Positions 9,511 to 19,236 of a DNA stretch of 64,000 nt are shown piece after piece. The stretch's first letter is position 1; the number at the start of each line of letters is the position of its first letter. A program made the position numbers and the translations under genes. The DNA comes from Madurella fahalii (Eukaryota > Ascomycota > Sordariomycetes > Sordariales). Under the pieces are notes generated by a model. It was not told where the DNA came from. It did not search any database and saw nothing but the letters and a program-made list of their open reading frames with translations. The stretch lies in the NCBI GenBank assembly GCA_029876055.1, contig CM056876.1, positions 744,001 to 808,000 of the forward strand, given 5' to 3'.

Positions 9511-12500
9511 TTATAGTCAGATTATAGGGGAATTGGAAGAAGGTACCTACAATGCTCGACTCGGGAGCGGATTATAATCTAATTAGCTATAGCTACCTTG
9601 CTAAGCACTCCCTCTTCGAATACTTCGAGCCGTTTATAGGGCTTACTAGTATCGGAAATAAACCTATACGAACTTACAGAGTATATCCCCTCTATATACG
9701 TACTACCGACTATAAAGGTAGAACTTAGATGTACCTTCTGCACCTTATAGTCGCAGATATCGAGCCCTTTATCGTTATTCTCGGCTAGCTTTGGCTCGAA
9801 ATAGCCAACTCCGATATCGACTTCCGAAGTAAGACGTGGATATACCCGCCTAAGGCGCTACGAATAGGCTTACGCGTTGAGCCTAAGTAACTGTAGATAG
9901 GATCTATATTCGCCTTCGCAGCTATTGTCCTCTCTAGCGAGGACCCCGCTAATATAATATACGAGCTAGAGCAGCTACAGCTCCCTGAAGCTTACCGGGC
10001 GTATAAGAAGCTGTTCTATAAGTCTAGGATTTTGCCTTTCCCCTAGATAACGACGAAGTATCGTATCGAACTTATAGACAGCGTATAGCTACCCTGGGGG
10101 CCGATTTACCTACTGGGGGTAATAGAGCTCGAGACCCTATATAAATAGCTTAAGGCCACTATAGAGAAGGGCTGGATACAACCCTCAACAAGCCCTGTAG
10201 GCACCCCTATCCTATTCGTCCTAAAGAAGGGAGGCGAATTATACTTTATCGTCGACTACTGAGAACTAAATGTAGTAATACGCAAGAACCGTATACCTAT
10301 CCTGCAAATTAGAGAGATCCTTAACCGCCTATCATCGGCTAAGATCTATACTAAGATCAACTTAAAGGATATATACTATCGCATTAGGCTCAGCGAAGGT
10401 GACGAGTAGAAGACTGCCTTTTATATACGATATAGCTACTACGAGTTCCGTGTAATGCCGATAGGGTTAGCTAACGCCCTAGCGACCTTCTAGATGTATA
10501 TTAACCAAGCGTTATCTGGACTAGTAGACGTTATATATATCATCTACTTAGACGATATCCTGATCTACAGCGATAACGAAGTAGCGTATAAATAGTATAT
10601 AAAAGAAGTCCTCGATCGATTAGAAAAGGCCGACCTCTATACCAATCTTAAGAAGTGCCAATTCTATACTACTGAAGTCGAGTTCCTAGAGTATATAATC
10701 TTATCCGAGGGGATCGCTATAGAGCCATCCCATATCGAGTCCGTTATACAGTAGCCGCTCCTCTACAGCATACACGATATCCAAGTCTTCTTAGGATTTA
10801 CAGGGTTCTACTGTCGTTTCATTAGAAACTATTCGAAGATCTCTACCCCTCTAACAGACCTCCTATATAGCGACCAGAAACGCCTATTCGTACTTACAGA
10901 GGAGGCGGCCGAAGCGTTCGAGCTACTAAGAAGTAAATTCAGCGAGGCCCCTATCTTCAAGCATTTCGATCCCTCCCTGCCTATCTGTATAGAGACAGAT
11001 ACCTCGAAGTGCGTAATTAGAGCTATACTCTCGTAGCTCTACGAGGATCGGTAGCATCCGGTCGCCTTTAGGTCAAAGAAGCTTATGCCTAAAGAGACGT
11101 ACTATAATACCGGAGATAGGGAGCTACTTATACTCGTCAACGTCTTCCATACCTAGTCTCAGTACCTCCTCTACGCCCAAGTCCTGATTATAGTCTTAAT
11201 AGACTATCTTAACCTAGAGTACTGGAAGACCAAGAAGAGGCCGAGCTAGCAACAACTGCATTAGAGCAACGACTTAGCTGCATTTAACTTCGTTATTAAG
11301 TACCGCCCTGGTATTCAGAACCCCGTTAATAGTCTCTTATATAGGCCAGACCATATAGAAGAGGAAGAAGTGGACGAAAACGCTGAGAACCTACTACTTC
11401 AACTCCTGTAGGACAGGGTCGAACGAGGGTAATAAGAGAACCCCGGCCCTTACCTTGTTATCGTAGCAGTCCGAGGACTGCTCCGACCGTATCCCGAAGC
11501 TACATTACCGCTATATATAAAGACAGCTGAAGATAAAGAAGCTATTAAAGAAGAAAAAGAAGAGTTTAAGAGGTTACTACTGAGCTAAGAAGGCTAGAGC
11601 GATATAGTCGTCTAAAAGGTCTAGGACTATAGCAAGAAGTACGGCCGTAGCTCTATAGATAAGGACGAAGGCGTTGTATCTGATGTTTATAAGCAGATAT
11701 ATATCGTTAGCGCTAGCCCCTCCGAGGGACCGTATTGTAGTTATTATACTGTATTCGGCATCGGGGGCCTCTGCCGTTATATAGGGAATAACTCTTACGA
11801 TAAGGCTGTGCCTAATTACCGTATGCCTATCGTAGGCGCCTCTGGTACTAAAAACAGAGATCACGGGACCTAGGTAAAAGGAGGGTAGCTCTCTTAAGAA
11901 GAGTTGTTACTTGAAGAGTAATAGAAAGATCAATAGCTTTAGTCGGATACTCGGAGGAAGCGGTATAGCAGCAGTAAAGGCTTGTAGAGAAAAGGAGAAG
12001 ATAGGCTCGTCCATTATTAAGGCAGAGTATATATTCCCCCCTCCTTTAGGTACGAGCTAATTAAGAGCTATTATAATGTACTAACCGCTGGCTATAGAGG
12101 CTTTAGGAAGACGTAGGAGTGCCTAGGATATAACTACTTTTAGCTGTCTATAAGAGAGGACGTAGTGGTATATATCAACGGCAGCTGTATAACCTACTAA
12201 CGTACGAAGCCGCGTATATACTGCCCTTATAGCTTACTTGCAGCGCTGCCGGTACCCGACGGACTGTAGTAGACGATTATAGTGGACTTCATCATAGGCC
12301 TACTAACCTCGATTGACCCTCGGATAGGTAAGGCATATAATGCTGCCCTGGTCATAGTAGACAAGTTTACGAAGTACGCTCTCTATATTGCAATAACTAC
12401 GATACTTACGGCAAATGCCTTTGCAGAACTATTCTTCGACTACATCTACTGGCCCTTCGGACTTCCCTAGTCCATCGTATCCGATAGGGGCAGCCTATTT

Positions 12501-13370
12501 ACAAGCTCCTTCTGGAAGACCTTATACGAACTCTTGGGTATCAAGCGGCGCCTGAGTACCGCATATTACTTGTAGACTGACGGGCAGACGGAGTGCTAGA
12601 ACCAAATACTCGAGTACTACTTATATGCGTTCTGTAGCTACGATTAAGCGGATTGGGTATATTATCTACGCTTAGCAGAGTATGCCTATAACAGTTCCTA
12701 CTATACGGCAATACAGTTAACCCCGGCCTTTCTTCTCTATAGGTTCTACCCTCGAGATCCCTCGGACCCTATAGTAATTCCTAAGAGTGCCGTCCCTGCT
12801 ACAGATAAGCGAGTGAAATGCCTATTAGCGAGCTATAGGAAGATCTATGATATCCTTGTCGCTATTAATAAGAACTACGAGAAGTGGTATAATCGTAAGC
12901 AGGAAGATAAGGTATTTAAAGTTGGCTAATAGGTCTGGCTTTCAACGAAGTACCTTAAGTAGCGGCGCCTGAGTAGTATACTTGCGGATAAGTATCTAGG
13001 GCCCTTTAAGATCCTTAAGATTATTAGTAACAGGAAGATAGTATACAAACTGGACCTACTGTAGCATTACCGTATCTATTGAGTCTTCCTAATTACCCTA
13101 CTCGAATTATTTAAGGGCAGTGAGGAATAAGCTCGAGAGCAGTACGAAAGAGTCGACGTCGAGTTAGAGGAGTAGCATTACGAGGTAGAAGCTATTATCG
13201 ACTATAGGGGCTTAGTGAAGAATAGGTAGTTCCTGATCAAATAGAAAGGGTATCCGTCTGAGGATAATACCTAGGAACCTAGGGAGCACCTAGATGATGG
13301 ACTACTGTTAAGGGCGTACGAGGTAGAACTAGCAAAGGTATAGAGGCGACGTAGGACATAAGTATATAAG
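9511..13370 (+). pseudogene. pol pseudogene (PR-RT-RNaseH-INT-chromodomain)
   Basis: Protease active site MLDSGAD is at about 9551-9571. RT blocks include FIVDY.ELN near 10245-10270 and the catalytic YLDDILIY near 10545-10567. RNase H starts near 10980 (IETDTS). The integrase core shows DFIIGLL (about 12285), VSDRGSLF (about 12478) and DGQTEC (about 12578). Near 13180-13300 is a chromodomain with the FLIKWKGYP...NTWEP signature, both Trp codons now TAG. Stops are overwhelmingly TAG, at former CAG or TGG. The chromodomain is expected to have guided insertion to heterochromatin. Confidence 0.9.
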
Positions 13371-13457
13371 GGTATACTAGGGCAAGGGAAAAAGCTTCGA
13401 TCCGTCTAAAAGGGTATTAAAAAACCTATAAAAAGCTGTATATTAGCAGCGCTCTAA

Positions 13458-14740
13458 CTACTCCTCCTTACTCTCAACCTTAGTATCCTCCTCCTCTATA
13501 GGGGTAAGATAATTAGCGATATGTAAAAGTAGCTCCTCTATATCGTCTAAGCGTTTCTAGATATTGGTTAGAACCGCGGTCTGCATTTCTAGTAGCAGAG
13601 GGAGTTTAGGAGTAGCGCCCGAGGACGTAGGCAAGCGACTAGTATTACCAAGAGAGGCGAGTAACGGGCCTTCAGTAACCCTACCAAAGCGGCAGAGGCG
13701 CAGTATACGACTAATGTACTTAATGCTAGTACAGTAGGGAGCGAGATCGGAGGAATGGGGCGTAGGAGTAGCGAAATCCTTAAGCGTATACAGGGCGGTA
13801 TTACCAGTCTCCTAGACCTCGATCGCGAGAGTATTAGTCTAGATAGGAAAGTATTATTAGTATAGAGAACATATAGCGAGGAAGTAGAAGGGAGAACTTA
13901 TAGACTCGCCAGGCTTAGGGAACTCTATACGATCGAAGGTCTCTATAAAGCGAATTACAGTAATTAGAGTATCAGGAGGAACCTAGAAGGATTAGACGCT
14001 ACTACCAAGCGTTATAGGAGTAGCGTAAGCTAAGGAGGGAGGACCTACCGGCAGGTATATATGATTGTAGGATATATAGCGGGAGTAGCGGGTACCGGAG
14101 TTCCTCTAATTCTTATAACTGGTAGAGGGACCCTTTTTCAGTATACAGTGGAGGTACGTATAGTAGCTGTATATAATTAACGGAGAGCTAGCGGCAAGGA
14201 GAAGGATACTTATAGGATGATACAGCAGGCGCTCTCGATAAACTTATTACGAGCCTTAGAGGTGCTAGCAGCAACCGGAGAGGACAGGAGAGTATCGTCT
14301 TCGACCTAAAGGAGTAGGTCAGAAGTAGTAAGAGTATAGAAAAGGAGGATCTAACCTACCGGGGAACTAGGGAACGCCGGGGCGACCTTGGACTTCTTAG
14401 AAGAGCTAGGAGGCTCTTCATCATCTTCAGCCTAAGATAAGGTCAGTACGTATAAACCCCCTGTAGCAGCAGCGAGGGCGCTATATACAGAGCGTTTATC
14501 CAATATAGCGGACCAAACGGAAGGGGTATAGAAAGTAGAGCGAGAGTAGCAGAGCGAGAGCAGTATAGCGAAAGCGGTAACGGCTACTATAACCTACCAA
14601 CAAATTAGCAGACTAGCCTACAAATACGTAGTATAAGCGACAAAGGAGTATAGTAGGTGCAGGTAAGAAGAAAGGAGATAGAGGAGCAGAAAGGGCGTAA
14701 CCTACAAGTACAAAACTGTAAAGAAGAAAAGAGGAAAGGA
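13458..14740 (-). pseudogene. antisense reading frame inside chromovirus, unknown product
   Basis: On the strand opposite to gag-pol, a frame of about 430 codons can be read from roughly 14740 down to the TAG at 13458-13460. It is broken by about ten TAG/TAA codons and one frame change near 14225. The N-terminal part is hydrophobic (VIVAVTAFAILLSLC and similar). The middle is acidic/Ser-rich (AEDDEEPPSSSKKSK). The C-terminal part includes RYISYNHIYLPVGP, FIETFDRIEFPKPGE and an acidic, helix-prone end (LDDIEELLLHIANYL...). The stops sit at former CAG/TGG codons in this antisense frame, as for RIP-hit coding DNA. No known domain was recognised. Confidence 0.55.
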
Positions 14741-15320
14741 ATTAGTAGGAGAGAAGGCCTATTTATACCTAAGGCCAGGGCTAGGCCTACTTTTCCTAGG
14801 ACGAAGTAAAATTCGGTATAAAAAAGATAGCGAGATAGTAGATCGAGGATAACTACTAGGAGCCTAGACAGAGCTGCCTCTACACTATAACCACGTAACC
14901 TAGGCGCAACCCTTCCGCATCACCAACTCCGACTTCCTTCCCTCAGCAAAAATTCCCTTTCCCCTACCTCTAAGTTATTGACATTGCACATATACTATTG
15001 TTAAGCCTAGCAGGAGGGCAATAATAGGCAATTCCATTAACTACTACGCAACTCGACGCGGCGATCCCGACACACCCGCGCCTACAGCCCGCAGCGTTAG
15101 CGTACCCGTAAATTCCAAAGACTGCAAGCGCCTGTACGACTAGTAGGTATAAGAGCTAGGGAAAATACAGCAGTATAAGCGACCCTTCGGTTATCGGCAC
15201 CTTAGGCGCTATACGGGAGGGGCAACTACGCAGTTCGTGCGTACGGCTAAGGTGGCCGGAATTCGGGCGGTGACCGTTTATGGGAGCATATAGCTCGGCG
15301 GCTCCTGAGGGCAGGAGCCC

Positions 15321-15333
15321 GGAAAGAGGGAGG
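15321..15333 (+). other. polypurine tract of chromovirus
   Basis: GGAAAGAGGGAGG lies three bases before the 3' LTR, the expected plus-strand primer position of an LTR retrotransposon. Confidence 0.65.
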
Positions 15334-15336
15334 CTC

Positions 15337-15695
15337 TGTAAGGACCGGCTGAGCGGAGCCAGTATGAGGTGCGGTCCAGAAGCCTCGGAGCTGCAGCGTA
15401 AGCGAGCCTCAGAAGCAACAACGGCACTAAGCTGGAATAGCATAAATAACGCGTCAGATGAGCGTCGAAGGAGCGTACTAGCAAGGAGGACGACAAAGCA
15501 GCAGAGCGGGGAAGTAAGCCCTAGCGATACTGTCACAGGCATAAGAAAGAGGGCGGGAGACAGAGCTTAGGAGAGAGGTAGAGTTTAATGAGACCACCAC
15601 TCGACCCCTAACGAGCACTCTGCTCCTACATTGCGCGTGTACTGCTTGTACCTAGACACTCTGGTCTTACTACCCTTGGATCCTTGATCCTCACA
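15337..15695 (+). repeat. 3' LTR of chromovirus
   Basis: 359 bp, begins TGTAAGGACCGG and ends CCTTGATCCTCACA, followed by GGAGG. Less mutated than the 5' LTR at its ends. Confidence 0.93.
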
Positions 15696-15700
15696 GGAGG

Positions 15701-16179
15701 AAACTATAGATAGATTGCACTAGTAGGGCACTTTGGTTATATAATAGCTATATAGTATCGCTACTTCCCTAGGGCGGTATCGCTCCTAAAGAGTAAGGCA
15801 GTCAGCCTAAGAGGATAGATATGTATATCAGTCTTCTAAGAGAGAGGAAACTGTATATATATTGTAGACATTTTATAGAGAGCTTAAGGTACAAACCTTG
15901 GGATTTCGTAGCTCCCTATATACGTCTAACAATAACGAAAGACTATAAGTTATAGGGAGCTCGATAGAGAGGTTAGCCTTTTCTCTCTAACTAGATACTT
16001 CTACAAGGCAGATCTTTGCTTGTAGCTTAAGTAGCATATATATAAGGATTGTGAATCTAGGGACTTCAAGACTAAGAGGTTTGTAACAAGCTATATAGAA
16101 GGTTCTAGAGACGAAGACGAAGCTATAACGCCTTGTTACCACAACAGATGACAATATTTGAAAAAGCTGCTATTACTAT
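15701..16179. other. decayed AT-rich repeat DNA
   Basis: No gene or recognisable element piece; part of it may belong to the LINE that follows. Confidence 0.35.
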
Positions 16180-16995
16180 TAGCCAGTAGGTAAGCTAAGA
16201 GAGAGAGCAAAGCTAGATCAAGAGTTAAGATCAAGAATAGAGCTAAGGTTAGAGTTAGGGTCAGAACCTAGATCAAGGACTTACAGTTGAAGAGGCTTTG
16301 AGTAGAGCTTAGGAGATATAATAGAAAAAGGAGGTTAAAGACTAGCCTACTAGGCTAGCCAACAAAGGTCCTCTTAAACTACTTTTTACTAATAAGATCT
16401 TTCGAGAGCACTAAGACTTTACTAAATCTCAGAGCTCTCTACTAGTATAGGTCTAGATAGGGACTATTAGCGAATAGGACTTCCTTTTTCAATAAAGGGT
16501 TCTGAATCTCTCTACTCCCTACTGTAGCTATAGAGAAGGCCGGAAAACAGTAGAGCACCTCGTAGTATAGTGTCCGATACCACTGAAGCCTAGAATCTAG
16601 CTAAGGTCAGAAATTCAAACCCATCAGGATCTTAGCCTTATATTATAGAGCTAGAGCTCTTGGAACCTCTAGCTATTAAAGAGAGTTTTGGGCTAACTGA
16701 TAGATTCGGGCTGTTTAATAGAATACAACCTGGCTCAACAGCTAGAACTAGAAGCTAAAGAGGTTGAAGAGGAGGAGAAGATAGTAGACAAATCCGAAGT
16801 CGAAAACTTGAAGTCCTCAAAGCCTAGTATAAGGCCTTTCTTTCTTTGGCAACTAACTGGCGTCTACTACAGTTGCTTTCCTATTACTCGTTGATATAGG
16901 TTTTTCATCTAGCTTTTATAGCACGGTTTTCCTATGTACTTAGTGGTAGAAGGTCTAGCAGACCCTATTTTGGGTAAAGCGGTGTAGGAAGAATA
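16180..16995 (+). mobile_element. Tad-like LINE relic (ORF2 C-terminus and 3' tail)
   Basis: Translating through TAG stops gives the C-terminal end of a fungal non-LTR retrotransposon polyprotein. A helical segment ends SSLLVQVRIGTI, followed by the zinc-binding signature CSYREGRKTVEHLVVQCP (about 16520-16580, Gln codon now TAG) that closes many Tad/I-type ORF2 proteins. Then comes a Glu/Lys-rich stretch and a non-coding tail to about 16995. Upstream RT and endonuclease parts are absent, as expected of 5' truncation. Two further tail relics lie at 4590-4965 and 6352-6440. Confidence 0.7.
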
Positions 16996-17033
16996 ATAAA
17001 TAGTAATTTGTAGGAAAACGGAGACATTTTATA

Positions 17034-18896
17034 CTGTATTTGATAAGCGAGTGCACCAGACAAGCGAATGCACCACTTTCTACCAACCAACAACAACTAT
17101 CTTCAATTGCAACACATCAACACTACGAACCAACTACAATTACATCAGAAACAGCTGAATCAGACCCTTCTGCAACCTCTTGGCATGTACGGGCATTATG
17201 GCCAGGTTTGCCGCACACACCACAGCACCGAACCTTCGTACGACCCCCCCCTGCACCACTACCATCCTGCTCCTTTTCTTGTGCCACCTCCCCCGCCACG
17301 GCCTCCTGGCCTGATTGATTCTGTATATCTTGTACTGCAAGCGATCCTCTATGCTGTACGCGTGTTCTTTTAGCTCTCTGGCGCTTGCTTAGTGCCTCGT
17401 TGGCCTTGCGGAGCGCAGAAACCTCTGACCGAAGGAGGGTCATCTCGTGTATCATAGCCGTTGTACTTTTCGTAAGCTGGTCCACAGTAGCTAATATCGA
17501 CGTCGGGGAGCTATTTTGGTGGTTGGCAATGCGAGTCTTGATGAGCGTTGACTGCGCGTTGGCTTCTTGAGGGTTGTGTGGTGTCTGGAATACCCAAGGT
17601 TGTGGTGTGCCGGCCCGCGAGTTTAAGGGTGTCGGCGTACGAAGCCGTATATCTAGCTTAGAAAGCACCCTCTCTGGATCGTACGGCATAAGGCCAGCAC
17701 CTCTGAAGCCACCCTGTATATTCTTCTCCGTTATAGAGGCGAAGAAGGCTTCGCGGAAGCTACAGAGGAACTCAAGCTTGGTTACGTGGGTGATATGCAT
17801 CCGCATCAAGTCTTTAACCTGGCGACTATACGCCTTCTTTAGCGGCCTAAAGCAGCCGATATCGAGTGGCTGGAGGAGGTGAGAGGAATGCGGAGGTATA
17901 TAGAGCGTGATAATATTGTTCTTCTGGCAATAGAGCTCGAATTCGGTCGAGTGGTGGCTCTCGTGGCCGTCGAGGATCAATAACCAGTATTTGCCCTTTA
18001 CTCGGGGTGCTGTATAGTAGTCGAAGTGCTTGATCCAATCTAGACCTACCTTATTGGTAGTCCAGCCATTGTCGGTGGTTGCAATCTGCTATTTGCCTGA
18101 GAGGTCGCACTCAGTATACCAGTTGAGGAGGTAGTACTGCGCGGCCAAAATAATAAACGGAGGGATAGCCCAGCCGAGTGCGTTGATGCCTTGGATTACC
18201 GTCGCCCATTCACGGTTGCCAGGCTGGGCCAGCTTCGCCTTACCACGGCCATCCGAGGTAGTAACTACTATGCCCGCGCAGATGATACCTATTATAAACC
18301 CCGTCTCGTCGAAGTTGTAGATATCGTTATCGACAATACTGTATTTGGCCTTAGTATTCTATACGAGGGCAAACCAGTCGCCAATAACCTTTAGATCCTC
18401 GTACTTGGCCCTTTGGTAATTATACCGACGTACCCAATGCTTTCGGATCTTTTTATAGCGTTGCACAAAGTTGTATGCCCAGCGTTTGCCGACAGGGGGC
18501 GCGTCGCGAACGCGTAGCAGTTGGTTGGCCATATCTTCAACACTACATGGTCTTGGCGGAAATCCTCGCGTATCCAGCTCGACGATGTATCGAACAATAG
18601 CCTCCTCTTCTTGATCTGTAAGCTTGTGCGAATTGGCTGGAAGATTGCGTCGTGCAGGCTTGCCGTCGCGTCGTCGTAAGAGAGTTGTATGGTGCACGTT
18701 GTAGATCTTAGCCGCAGCTCGGAGGCTTAGATTTTTGTCCTTCTTAAGAGCTTCAAGGGCCAGGATCACTCTGGCTTCATTTGAAGTAGTAGGCATCTTG
18801 GGTTGCGTATCAAAAGTCGATGTTGCGTGGGGAGGTGGCGCGTCGCGTAGAAAGTGGTGCATTCGCTTATCTGGTGCACTCGCTTATCAAATACGT
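17034..18896 (-). mobile_element. pogo/Fot-type DNA transposon, copy 2
   Basis: About 1863 bp with TA duplications at 17032-17033 and 18897-18898. The ends form near-perfect inverted repeats of about 43 bp with two 17-bp iterons (GATAAGCGAGTGCACCA and GATAAGCGAATGCACCA; one iteron in the left end reads GACAAGCGA). The outer bases of the left end are changed (CTGTATTTG instead of ACGTATTTG). The transposase within is nearly intact. Confidence 0.9.
17123..18796 (-). pseudogene. transposase pseudogene of pogo copy 2
   Basis: The frame starts at the ATG complement 18794-18796 (MPTTSNEAR). It shows a Psq-type HTH (YNVHHTTLLRRRDG), a CENP-B-type HTH, the DDE parts NFDETGF, LDGHESHHS and LDIGCF, a coiled-coil-prone segment, and a C-terminal CCHC knuckle CCGVCGKPGHNARTC near 17180-17225. 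About 557 codons are broken only by two in-frame TAG codons, one just after WFALV (18356-18358) and one in the LSGK stretch near 18090. Both look like CAG-to-TAG changes. It is better preserved than copy 1. Confidence 0.88.
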
Positions 18897-18898
18897 TA

Positions 18899-19236
18899 TA
18901 CAAAGGAAATGTAGCTCGACAGAGCTCACATAATACATTGCCAAGTGCTACAGAGGAGCGGTGAGCTCCCTAGAGACATTCCTGAGCGCGACAAATATCA
19001 AACTGGATTCGTTCGTAACAAGCTCGGCTGGATAACACTGTGCCGCCGTCTACCGCGCAGAACGGTTGAGCGAGGGATTCTCGCGGAGCGAGTCAGCAGT
19101 CCAAGCAGAACCCCTTTCCTCCCCAGTTCCATCGCCGTTGGCTAAATATAACTACAATCTCTTTATCTCTACATTGATCGCTCCGCTCAAAGCAAACAAC
19201 TGCCCGCTGCCAAGCTGCGACAACGGCGCCTGAGCC
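18899..19236. other. intergenic spacer, no gene seen
   Basis: Separates the transposon from the 3' end of the GH55 gene; nothing recognisable. Confidence 0.45.

Larger units (their letters stand above)
7665..15695 (+). mobile_element. complete Ty3/gypsy chromovirus (RIP-inactivated)
   Basis: The 8031-bp element is flanked by the duplication GGAGG (7660-7664 and 15696-15700) and has 359-bp LTRs at both ends. Coding order is gag with two CCHC knuckles, protease, reverse transcriptase, RNase H, integrase and a C-terminal chromodomain, which defines the chromovirus branch of Metaviridae-type elements. Nearly every coding block can be read through, but it is interrupted by dozens of TAG/TAA codons at Gln and Trp positions, the RIP pattern. 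Between the chromodomain and the 3' LTR lies about 2 kb with a long antisense frame. Confidence 0.95.

Noticed and set aside
8240..13370. Many TAG codons read as sense in the retrotransposon suggested stop-codon reassignment or readthrough.
   Set aside because: Intact genes in the same window end with TAG, TAA and TGA normally, and the TAGs coincide with C-to-T/G-to-A damage at CAG and TGG, so RIP explains them.
4000..17000. Search for a CRISPR-like array in the repeat block.
   Set aside because: The only regular repeats are the contiguous 20-bp minisatellite units without spacers; the genome is eukaryotic.
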